A stretch of DNA of 15,015 bases from Desulfovibrio sp. (GCA_022837365.1 JALHHV010000018.1:9578-24592), one strand, 5' to 3'. Positions 9,733 to 15,015 are shown, counted from the stretch's first letter. The notes: generated from the letters alone by a model not told the origin. A program made the numbers and translations.

Positions 9733-9971
9733 GGCGTTTCGGCTCACGGCCACCGGGGGAGGCCGCGCCGCCGCTGGCGGTGCGCCTCCCCTTTCCGTCC
9801 GCGCGGCCCGCGCGGTCTGGGCGGTCTGGGCGGTTCGGGCCGCGCGCCATGCGCCGCCCCCTTGCCCCACCCACGGAATTTCCTTACTCCTTTGGACAAC
9901 CCTCTTGCGCATGCTCGCCGGCATGCCGCGCCCCCGCGCACACCCACCGCACCCGCATCGCGAGGTAGAAC
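9733..9971. other. rub-roo intergenic region with two strong hairpins
   Basis: The first hairpin has outer arms GGGGAGGC/GCCTCCCC (9756-9763 with 9784-9791) and an inner GCCGCC/GGCGGT stem, and TTTCC follows; it could act as a terminator or attenuator after rub. The second is a perfect 10-bp stem, GCGCGGCCCG/CGGGCCGCGC (9801-9810 with 9836-9845), whose 25-nt loop carries a tandem repeat of a GGTCTGGGC-type 9-mer. A weak promoter-like pair, TTGCCC-N17-TACTCC, precedes roo near 9860-9890. Confidence 0.5.
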
Positions 9972-11180
9972 ATGCACGCCCTGGAAATAAAGAAGGACAT
10001 CCACTGGGTCGGCGTCGTCGACCACAACAGCCGCGACTTCCACGGCTATTCGCTGTCGCCGCAGGGCACCACGTACAACGCCTACGTGGTGATGGACGAA
10101 AAGGTCACCCTGTTCGACACGGTGAAGCACGAATTCCTGCCCACCATGCTCTGCCGCCTGTCCCAGGTGGTGGAGCCGGAGAAGATCGACTACATCGTCT
10201 GCAACCACCTGGAGCCCGACCACGCCGGAGCCCTGGCCGACATGGTGGCCCGCTGCAAGCCCGAGAAGATCTTCTGCTCGCCCATGGGCCTGAAGGCCAT
10301 GGAGGCCCACTTCGACATCACCGGCTGGCCCGTGCAGGTGGTGAAGACGGGCGACTCCATCAGCCTCGGCAAGCGCACCGTGACCTTCGTGGAAACGCGC
10401 ATGCTGCACTGGCCCGACAGCATGGTGTCGTACATTCCCCAGGACAAGCTGCTGATCTGCAACGACGCCTTCGGCCAGAACATCGCCAGCACAGAACGCT
10501 ACGCCGACGAAATAGACCGCTCCGCGCTGCTGCACGCCATGAAGGAGTACTACCACAACATCGTGCTGCCCTTCTCGCCCATCGTGCTGAAGACGCTGGA
10601 CGCCATCGCGGAACTGAAGCTGGACATCGACATGCTGGCCCCGGACCACGGGCTGATCTTCCGGGGGTACGACGAAGTGCAGTTCGCCTTCGACACCTAC
10701 CGCCGCTACGCCGAGCAGAAGCCGCAGAAGCGCGCCGTCATCGTGTTCGACACCATGTGGCACTCCACCGAAAAGATGGCCAGCGCCATCGCCGACGGGC
10801 TGGAGGCGGGCGGCGTGCCCACCCGCATCATGTGGCTGAAGGCCAACCACCACAGCGCCGTGATGACCGAAGTGGCCGACTGCGGCGCGGTGATCGTGGG
10901 TTCGCCCACCCACAACAACGGCATCCTGCCCGAAGTGGCCAAGATGCTCACCTACATGAAGGGCCTGCGTCCGCTGAACCGCATCGGCGCGGCGTTCGGC
11001 TCGTTCGGCTGGTCCGGCGAGTCGGTGAAGGTCATCGGCGAATGGCTGGAATCCATGGGCATGGAACTGCCCGCCGCACCGGTGAAGGTGAAGCACGTGC
11101 CCACCCACGACACCTACGAGAAGTGCTTCGAGCTGGGCAAGACCGTGGCCGCGGCGCTTACCGCCAAGTGCGGGGGGTAG
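9972..11180 (+). CDS. roo: Rubredoxin:oxygen oxidoreductase (flavodiiron protein)
   Basis: A 402-residue cytoplasmic flavodiiron protein that takes electrons from rubredoxin and reduces O2 to water (NO reduction is also known in the family). The metallo-beta-lactamase-like domain (~1-250) carries all diiron ligands at the positions of the Desulfovibrio enzyme: His79, Glu81, Asp83 (HLEPDH), His146 (MLHWPD), Asp165 (CNDAF) and His226 (APDHG). The flavodoxin domain (~253-395) has the FMN phosphate loop FDTMWHSTEKMA and SPTHNNG. GAGG at 9962-9965 sits six bases before the ATG. The next feature is an inverted-repeat element that begins inside the TAG stop codon; the coding sequence is intact. Confidence 0.97.
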   Translation: MHALEIKKDIHWVGVVDHNSRDFHGYSLSPQGTTYNAYVVMDEKVTLFDTVKHEFLPTMLCRLSQVVEPEKIDYIVCNHLEPDHAGALADMVARCKPEKIFCSPMGLKAMEAHFDITGWPVQVVKTGDSISLGKRTVTFVETRMLHWPDSMVSYIPQDKLLICNDAFGQNIASTERYADEIDRSALLHAMKEYYHNIVLPFSPIVLKTLDAIAELKLDIDMLAPDHGLIFRGYDEVQFAFDTYRRYAEQKPQKRAVIVFDTMWHSTEKMASAIADGLEAGGVPTRIMWLKANHHSAVMTEVADCGAVIVGSPTHNNGILPEVAKMLTYMKGLRPLNRIGAAFGSFGWSGESVKVIGEWLESMGMELPAAPVKVKHVPTHDTYEKCFELGKTVAAALTAKCGG

Positions 11181-11247
11181 GGACTGTTTCCAACTTGTCT
11201 TTTCGCCCGTTGGCGTCGTCAAACTTCGCCTGCCATGGCTTTGCTGT

Positions 11248-11292
11248 CCTTATCCGTAAGACTCGCGTTGCGCGCTCGCCTAACGGCTAAGG
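11248..11292 (+). repeat. Internal hairpin unit 1 of the inverted-repeat element
   Basis: CCTTATCCGT (11248-11257) pairs with ACGGCTAAGG (11283-11292), with one internal mismatch. It is related to unit 2 at 11327-11365, and the two share the CCGTAAGRCTCG and CTCGCC(T)AACGG segments. Confidence 0.65.
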
Positions 11293-11326
11293 CTCGGTCG
11301 AATACGATAAGAGTATGCGTTGCGGT

Positions 11327-11365
11327 CCTCATCCGTAAGGCTCGAAGACTCGCCAACGGCTGAGG
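11327..11365 (+). repeat. Internal hairpin unit 2 of the inverted-repeat element
   Basis: CCTCATCCGT (11327-11336) pairs with ACGGCTGAGG (11356-11365). Compared with unit 1, the fourth pair has changed from T-A to C-G on both sides, a compensatory substitution that keeps the stem. Confidence 0.65.
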
Positions 11366-11449
11366 CACTCCCTCATGGCAGGCTTGTTTTCCTCGCCAAC
11401 GAACGAAAATCCTAATTTGGAAACAGCCCCTAGGGGGAGAAAGAACGGC

Positions 11450-11503
11450 GGCGTGGTTCGTATCGACCCGGTCACGCTGCCCGGAAGAAGCCGGGTTGAC
11501 GCC
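11450..11503 (+). ncRNA. Possible structured leader RNA or small RNA before a terminator
   Basis: Complementary segments could form a three-way junction: GGCGT/ACGCC (11450-11454 with 11499-11503) closing GGTT/GACC (11455-11458 with 11465-11468) and CCCGG-AAGAAG-CCGGG (11480-11495). A strong terminator hairpin follows 12 bases later. The pairings are short and the region is GC-rich, so this is only a candidate. It matches no riboswitch class that I can name with confidence. Confidence 0.25.
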
Positions 11504-11515
11504 ATGATGACACAC

Positions 11516-11545
11516 GGGGAAGGGTCGCGAGGCCCTTCCCCTTTT
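11516..11545 (+). terminator. Intrinsic terminator upstream of modBC
   Basis: GGGGAAGGG (11516-11524) pairs perfectly with CCCTTCCCC (11533-11541) across an 8-nt loop, and TTTT follows. It probably ends the roo transcript, which would then include the inverted-repeat element, and insulates modBC. Confidence 0.82.
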
Positions 11546-11616
11546 CCGTTCACCCATCCCGGCGGGTCACGCCCCGTAAAGCCGACCGGGAAGATGCCGT
11601 GTCAGTACCCCGTGCC

Positions 11617-11646
11617 ACGGTCACCAAGACGGAACTTTTCGTGCCT
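11617..11646 (+). promoter_or_regulatory. Predicted TunR operator upstream of modB
   Basis: ACGGTCACC (11617-11625), ten variable bases, then TTTTCGTG (11636-11643) occurs here and, on the minus strand with identical spacing, upstream of tunR. Similarity continues downstream as nCTnTnTTnCC in both copies. TunR of Desulfovibrio vulgaris is reported to activate modBC through a motif of about 30 bp, which this site fits in length and position. The sequence match is direct observation; the assignment to TunR is inference. Confidence 0.72.
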
Positions 11647-11649
11647 CTG

Positions 11650-11678
11650 TTGCCCCACCCCGGCCTTTTCGCCACAGT
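11650..11678 (+). promoter_or_regulatory. Possible modBC promoter, activator-dependent
   Basis: TTGCCC (11650-11655), 17 bases, then CACAGT (11673-11678). The boxes are poor, as is common for activated promoters. Transcription would begin close to 11685, the first base of the modB ATG. The predicted TunR operator ends just upstream of the -35 box. tunR has a similarly placed pair, TTTCCT-N17-CACAAC. Confidence 0.33.
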
Positions 11679-11684
11679 CGGGCC

Positions 11685-12410
11685 ATGGATTTCCTTTCCG
11701 CCCTGTTCCCACAGTCCCCCCTGTTCGCGGCGGACACGCTGAGGGTTTCCGTCATCCTGCTCACGCTGAAGGTGGCGGGCATCGCCACGGTGGTGTCCTC
11801 GGTGCTCGGAATCCTGACGGCGTGGTGCATCGCCCGCCGCCCCTTTCCCGGCCGCACCTGGGTGGACGCCCTGTGCGCCCTGCCGCTGGTGCTGCCGCCC
11901 ACGGTCATCGGCTACTACCTCATCCTGCTGGTGGGACGGCGCGGCCTGCTGGGGCCGTGGCTGGCCGAATTCGGCATCAACCTGATGTTCTCGTGGGAGG
12001 GTGCGGTGGTGGCGGCCACGGTGGTGGTCTTTCCGCTCATCTACAAGTCCGCCCGCGCCGCGCTGGAAGCCGTGGACCACAACCTCGAAAATGCGGCCCG
12101 CACCCTGGGCGCGTCGGAATGGAAGGTGTTCCTGCGCGTCTCGCTGCCTCTCGCGTGGCGCGGCATCCTGGCCGGGGTCATGCTGGCCTTCGCGCGCGGC
12201 ATGGGCGAGTTCGGGGCCACGCTGATGATCGCGGGCAACCTGCCCGGCCGCACCCAGACCCTGTCGCTGGCCATCTATTCCGCCTTCCAGGCCGGGGACG
12301 ACGCGCAGGCGCTGGCGCTGGTCATCGTCACCTCGCTGTTGTGCATGGGCGTGCTGATACTGGCGGACAAGCTGGCCACCGGCGGTCTTTCCTTCGGCAG
12401 GGGGGCGTGA
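11685..12410 (+). CDS. modB: Molybdate/tungstate ABC transporter permease
   Basis: A 241-residue inner-membrane permease of the ModB family; with ModC and a periplasmic ModA it imports molybdate and tungstate. Several hydrophobic helices are visible, beginning at SVILLTLKVAG (~22). The EAA loop that docks on the ATPase is clear, from EAVDHNLENAARTLGASEWKVF through GMGEFGATLMIAGN. ATG 11685 is the only usable start ahead of the conserved first helix, yet no Shine-Dalgarno sequence precedes it, which suggests a leaderless or near-leaderless transcript. The TGA overlaps the modC ATG by one base (TGATG), implying coupled translation. No modA is present here; in D. vulgaris modA is reported as a separate unit. 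A predicted TunR operator lies 38 bases upstream. Confidence 0.94.
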   Translation: MDFLSALFPQSPLFAADTLRVSVILLTLKVAGIATVVSSVLGILTAWCIARRPFPGRTWVDALCALPLVLPPTVIGYYLILLVGRRGLLGPWLAEFGINLMFSWEGAVVAATVVVFPLIYKSARAALEAVDHNLENAARTLGASEWKVFLRVSLPLAWRGILAGVMLAFARGMGEFGATLMIAGNLPGRTQTLSLAIYSAFQAGDDAQALALVIVTSLLCMGVLILADKLATGGLSFGRGA

Positions 12411-13161
12411 TGATCGACGTCGCCATCACCCATCGCCTGCCCCCGGCCCGTGGGGCCAAGGGCAAGGGCTTCAAGATCGACGTGTCCTTCGCCACCGAAG
12501 ACCGCACCCTGGTGCTGTTCGGCCATTCCGGCTCGGGCAAGACCCTGACCCTGCAAGCCATCGCCGGGCTGATGCGCCCCCGCGAAGGACGCATCGTCAT
12601 CAACGGGGCCACTCTGCTGGACACGGCGGCGGGCATCGACATTCCCGCGCGCGACCGGGGCATCGGCTACGTGTTCCAGGACTACGCCCTGTTCCCGCAT
12701 CTTTCGGTGCGCAAGAACGTGGAGTTCGGCCTGGGGGCCGGGCGGCGGGCTTCCGTGGCCGGGAATGAAGACAGGGCCATGACCGGCGGCGCGAGCGGCA
12801 AACAGCGCGTGGACGAACTGCTGGAACTGTTCGAGATAGACCACGTGGCGCAAAACCTGCCGGGCAACATTTCCGGCGGGCAGCGCCAGCGCACCGCGCT
12901 GGCCCGCGCCCTGGCGACGAGCCCGCGCGCGTTGCTGCTGGACGAGCCGTTCTCCGCCCTGGACCCGCTGCTGCGGGTGCGCATGCGCAAGGAATTCACC
13001 CGGCTGTTCGCGCACTTCGACATTCCGGCCATCATCATCACCCACGACCCGGACCCCTGGTGCTGTACGAGGACGGCCGCATCCGCCACCGCCTGAACTT
13101 CCGCGAACTGCGCGCGGAAGGAAAACCGGCGCTAGGGCTGCTGATGACGTTGATGGGGTAG
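12410..13161 (+). CDS. modC: Molybdate/tungstate ABC transporter ATP-binding protein, frameshifted near the C-terminus
   Basis: The cytoplasmic ATPase partner of ModB. A G-rich Shine-Dalgarno (AGGGGGG, 12399-12405) precedes the ATG, which overlaps the modB stop; GTG 12407 is an alternative start. Walker A is GHSGSGKT (residues 38-45), followed by the Q-loop FQDYALFPHL, the signature SGGQRQR, Walker B LLLDEP and the switch histidine in ITHD. Immediately after HDPD the frame fails: translation as written runs into PWCCTRTAASATA and stops at 13096. The expected tail LVLYEDGRIRHRL... continues in another frame from 13057 to the TAG at 13159-13161. The normal ~8-residue helix between HDPD and LVLY is missing, consistent with loss of about 22 bases. 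No C-terminal TOBE domain is present; the Mop-type domains of this locus are in tunR. Confidence 0.9.
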
Positions 13162-13196
13162 CACCCCGTCCGGCCTCCACGTTTCCGTCCACTGTT

Positions 13197-13232
13197 CCCG
13201 TCCGGCCATGCGCGTCAACATGGCCGGGCGGG
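13197..13232. repeat. Strong stem-loop between convergent modC and tunR
   Basis: The arms 13197-13210 and 13219-13232 pair over 14 bp with a single U-G wobble; the core is CCGGCCATG/CATGGCCGG with an 8-nt loop. There is no T tract on either strand, so it may be a processing or pausing structure rather than a classical terminator. Confidence 0.5.
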
Positions 13233-13320
13233 CATCCCCACCCGGCGCGCTGCCTCGCGCGTCCGGTTTCGCACGGGCCTTCGGGCACCACCCGTCGTCC
13301 GCCCGTCCGCCCCTCCATGT

Positions 13321-13358
13321 GAAAGCGCCGCCATCCCCGCAAGGACGGCGGCGCTTTC
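13321..13358. terminator. Bidirectional terminator hairpin between modBC and tunR
   Basis: GAAAGCGCCGCC (13321-13332) pairs perfectly with GGCGGCGCTTTC (13347-13358), and an inner TCC/GGA extends the stem. Because the arms begin with GAAAG and end with CTTTC, the hairpin reads the same way on both strands, with a short T run inside the 3' arm. Its place between convergent genes fits a shared terminator, though no long T tract follows on either side. Confidence 0.6.
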
Positions 13359-13402
13359 CGCAGGCGGGCGGCGTTGCGCCCCCGGATACGGCATGCGTCG
13401 CG

Positions 13403-14734
13403 CTACTCCACGTTCAGGATCACCGAAAATGCCTTGAACATCACCAGGATGTCGGTGCCCGGCTCCAGGTCCAGCGCCTTCACGCTTTCCACGGTCAGCA
13501 GGGCGCACACGGTGGTGCCCTCGGGCAGGTCCACCACCACCTCGGCGGCGATTTCGGAAAGGTTCACCCGCGCCACCTTGCCCGCGTAGCGGTTGCGGGC
13601 GCTGGTCTTCAGCCGGTTTTCCTCGCGGGCCAGGATCACCCACGGGGCCTTCACCGTGGCGGTCATCACCTTGCCGGTGCCCACGCCAAGGTTCTGGGCG
13701 CTTTCCTCGGTGATCACCGAAACCACCTTCAGGCCGCTGTTGGTGGTCAGTTCCACCTCCACGAGCAGCCCGTCCTTGACGACGGACGTCACCCTGCCGG
13801 TGAACGCGTTGCGCGCGCTGGTCTTCATCCTGGTCTCCTTGTTCAGGTAATGATGCACGATACGCCGTACGTCATCATCTGAAAAGCGCAGGTAGTTGGC
13901 CGTCTGGTTCATGCTCTGATGGCCCAGGATGCCCTGCACGATCTTCAGCGGCACGCCGCCGCGCAGCAGTTCCACGGCCCGCGAATGCCGGATGACGCGC
14001 GGGTTCAGGTATTCCTTGGGGATGGAGCATTCCGCCGCGCGCTCGTAGAACTTGCGGCGCACGTAGCCCTGGTCCATGCGGAAGACCCGCCCGCGCAGGC
14101 CGAACATCATGGGATCGTCCAGCACCCGCTGCACCTCGCGCATGACCGGCCCCGGCAGCTGGATTTCGCGCCCGCCGTGGCCGCGCACGATGGCCAGCTG
14201 GCGCACCGGGTCGAGGTCGGCGGTGTCGTCCAGGGCCAGCGCCTCGCCAAGGCGCAGCGCGCCGTGGCGCATCATCAGGAAGGCCACCCACAGCCGCCCG
14301 CGCGAACGGCGCTGCACCGGCGTGGCGGCCGCGCCGAACCAGGCGTGGAAGGTGGCCGTCAGTTCGTCGAGCTGTTCGGAGGTAAGGTGCTTGACCCCTT
14401 CCGGCACCTCGAAGCTCTGGGCCGGGCAGGGAACATCCTTTGTCCCCTGCGGCGCGGGCGGGGGATACGGCGCTTCGCCCCCGCGCCGGGCGGCCCCGCG
14501 CGGGCAGGCGGCGCCGCCACCCGTGCCCGGCGCGCCGGACAATGCGGTGACGATGGAATGCAGCGTTTCCGCGCCAAAGCCGTCCGCGCCCGCATGAGAG
14601 CCGCCGGATATGCCGGACGGGCCGGACGGGCCGCCTTGCAGGCGCGCCTCCAGTTCCCGCTCGATGCAGGCCCGCATCAGTTCCAGTTGTGTCTCGTCCA
14701 GTGCGCCGACGATTCCGGCCAAAGGAGCATGCAT
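13403..14734 (-). CDS. tunR: TunR-family regulator: recombinase-like DNA-binding domain plus two TOBE/Mop domains
   Basis: A 443-residue cytoplasmic transcription factor. The N-terminus is followed by a glycine/proline-rich linker (~35-105). A XerC/XerD-like tyrosine-recombinase domain (~115-300) comes next, then two Mop-type oxyanion-binding domains (~303-370 and ~374-443), each starting with KTSARN. TunR proteins of sulfate reducers have exactly this architecture and control molybdate/tungstate uptake, activating modBC in D. vulgaris with the effect reduced by tungstate. Of the recombinase catalytic set, Arg161, Arg249, His272 and Tyr281 can be aligned, but the HxxR histidine is Arg246. GGAGG lies ten bases before the ATG. 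The gene is convergent with modBC, and its upstream region carries the same predicted operator as modB, suggesting autoregulation. It is unlikely to be a mobile-element integrase: no attachment site or phage gene is near. Confidence 0.9.
   Translation of the reverse strand: MHAPLAGIVGALDETQLELMRACIERELEARLQGGPSGPSGISGGSHAGADGFGAETLHSIVTALSGAPGTGGGAACPRGAARRGGEAPYPPPAPQGTKDVPCPAQSFEVPEGVKHLTSEQLDELTATFHAWFGAAATPVQRRSRGRLWVAFLMMRHGALRLGEALALDDTADLDPVRQLAIVRGHGGREIQLPGPVMREVQRVLDDPMMFGLRGRVFRMDQGYVRRKFYERAAECSIPKEYLNPRVIRHSRAVELLRGGVPLKIVQGILGHQSMNQTANYLRFSDDDVRRIVHHYLNKETRMKTSARNAFTGRVTSVVKDGLLVEVELTTNSGLKVVSVITEESAQNLGVGTGKVMTATVKAPWVILAREENRLKTSARNRYAGKVARVNLSEIAAEVVVDLPEGTTVCALLTVESVKALDLEPGTDILVMFKAFSVILNVE
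13406..13828 (-). CDS. Possible internal translation product: free di-Mop (molbindin-like) protein
   Basis: Inside tunR and in the same frame, codon 303 is an ATG preceded by AAGGAG and a six-base spacer, a better ribosome site than that of tunR itself. Starting there gives a 141-residue protein, MKTSARNAFTG..., consisting of just the two Mop domains. Free molbindins, which bind molybdate or tungstate and store or buffer it, have this length and a similar MKTSARN-type beginning. The site and frame are seen directly; expression is inference. It may be only a relic of the fusion that created tunR. Confidence 0.42.
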
Positions 14735-15015
14735 GGTCGATCTGCCTCCGCAGTGTCGTTGCCGCCGCCACCCTGCCGGAAGTTGTGGTCGGTTTTCGCC
14801 GGAAAGGAAATACAGTCACGAAAATACCAACCCAGGTGACCGTGTTGCGCGCCGTCCGGGCAGCGGCTACCCGGAATATGGAAGGAGCCCCGGTCGCACG
14901 TGCCTGCCGCGCCGGTGCCCCGACGAGGTCCGGCCCGGAATGCGCACCGGGCCGGCACCCCCGTGCCGCCTTTCTCCCCCCGGAACGCCCAACCGGCAGC
15001 CCTCCGGCCCCGTGG
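14735..15015. other. Upstream region of tunR; no gene seen
   Basis: This 281-nt edge region holds the tunR ribosome site (GGAGG, complement of 14745-14749), a weak promoter-like pair on the minus strand (TTTCCT at 14810-14805, 17 bases, CACAAC at 14787-14782) and the predicted TunR operator. Further out are hairpins TCCGGG/CCCGGA (14855-14875), CCGGCCCGG/CCGGGCCGG (14930-14955) and GGCAC-CCCC-GTGCC (14954-14967), followed by CGCCTTTCT. The last may be part of a terminator, but no gene reads into it within the window. Confidence 0.5.
14814..14843 (-). promoter_or_regulatory. Predicted TunR operator upstream of tunR
   Basis: On the minus strand, ACGGTCACC (14843-14835), ten bases, then TTTTCGTG (14824-14817), the same blocks and spacing as upstream of modB. 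This copy also contains the dyad GTCAC-N16-GTGAC (14815-14840). It ends 79 bases before the tunR ATG, consistent with autoregulation. Confidence 0.72.

Larger units (their letters stand above)
11180..11430. mobile_element. MITE-like 251-bp long inverted-repeat element flanked by TA
   Basis: The ends read GGGACTGTTTCCAA at the left and, on the opposite strand, GGGGCTGTTTCCAA at the right. The imperfect inverted repeat continues inwards for about 57 bases per arm, with matched blocks TTTTCG (11200-11205 with 11404-11409), GTTGGCG (11209-11215 with 11394-11400) and GCCTGCCATG (11228-11237 with 11374-11383). Directly outside the ends is TA on each side (11178-11179 and 11431-11432), like a target duplication. 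The left TA is the first two bases of the roo stop codon. No transposase is encoded, and the element is visibly AT-richer than its surroundings. The end sequence and TA target resemble IS5-type elements, but that family assignment is inference. It could instead be a structured RNA or an extragenic palindrome. Confidence 0.68.

Noticed and set aside
11450..11503. A molybdenum-cofactor riboswitch before modBC
   Set aside because: I could not match it to the Moco motif from memory, and a terminator plus 140 bases separate it from modB; it is kept only as an unclassified structured candidate.
11375..12409. Open frame running from inside the inverted-repeat element up to modC
   Set aside because: It is merely the upstream extension of the modC frame; it overlaps modB, which has clear permease homology, and modC has its own start at 12410.
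13403..14734. Integrase of a prophage or genomic island
   Set aside because: The two Mop domains, the replaced catalytic histidine, the modBC neighbourhood and the shared operator identify a TunR regulator; there is no tRNA, attachment repeat or phage gene nearby.
14677..14958. Minus-strand 93-codon frame upstream of and overlapping tunR
   Set aside because: It overlaps the predicted operator and the tunR start in another frame, has no recognisable motif, and has no convincing ribosome site.

Overview
The window is GC-rich DNA from a sulfate-reducing deltaproteobacterium of the Desulfovibrio / Nitratidesulfovibrio type. The evidence is the gene set: a c-heme chemoreceptor of the DcrA type, the desulfoferrodoxin-rubredoxin-rubredoxin:oxygen oxidoreductase trio, modBC without modA, and a regulator that joins a tyrosine-recombinase-like domain to two TOBE/Mop domains (the TunR family). 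No rRNA, tRNA, CRISPR array or intact insertion sequence was seen.

Layout, left to right. (1) 50-3063 (+): purL with a PurS-like N-terminus, broken by a frame change near 2272, followed by a near-perfect intrinsic terminator. (2) 3276-6437 (+): a membrane hybrid histidine kinase (sensor, HAMP, two PAS, HisKA, HATPase, receiver). (3) 6438-6796: a 359-nt non-coding stretch with a candidate promoter and several strong hairpins. (4) 6797-8818 (+): dcrA, a chemoreceptor with a periplasmic CHHCH heme motif. (5) 9093-11180 (+): rbo, rub and roo, the superoxide- and oxygen-reducing set, with a good sigma70-type promoter before rbo. (6) 11180-11430: a 251-bp long-inverted-repeat element flanked by TA and starting inside the roo stop codon, followed by a structured stretch and a terminator at 11516-11545. 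(7) 11685-13161 (+): modB and modC, the molybdate/tungstate permease and ATPase; modC is broken by a small frameshifting gap near 13055. (8) 13403-14734 (-): tunR, convergent with modBC, with a shared hairpin between them. (9) 14735-15015: the tunR upstream region.

How the genes work together. dcrA-rbo-rub-roo forms an oxygen island: DcrA is expected to report oxygen or redox state to the flagellar motor, Rbo reduces superoxide, and Rub passes electrons to Roo, which reduces O2 to water. modBC and tunR form an oxyanion-homeostasis unit. The strongest regulatory observation is that the same spaced sequence, ACGGTCACC-N10-TTTTCGTG, lies upstream of both modB and tunR, as expected for a TunR operator controlling both.

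Other points for a second look: tunR contains an internal ATG with a strong Shine-Dalgarno sequence exactly where its two-Mop module begins, so the gene may also produce a free molbindin-like protein. The two disrupted genes (purL, modC) both lack 3k+1 bases at conserved positions, which suggests either sequence or assembly errors or real lesions.
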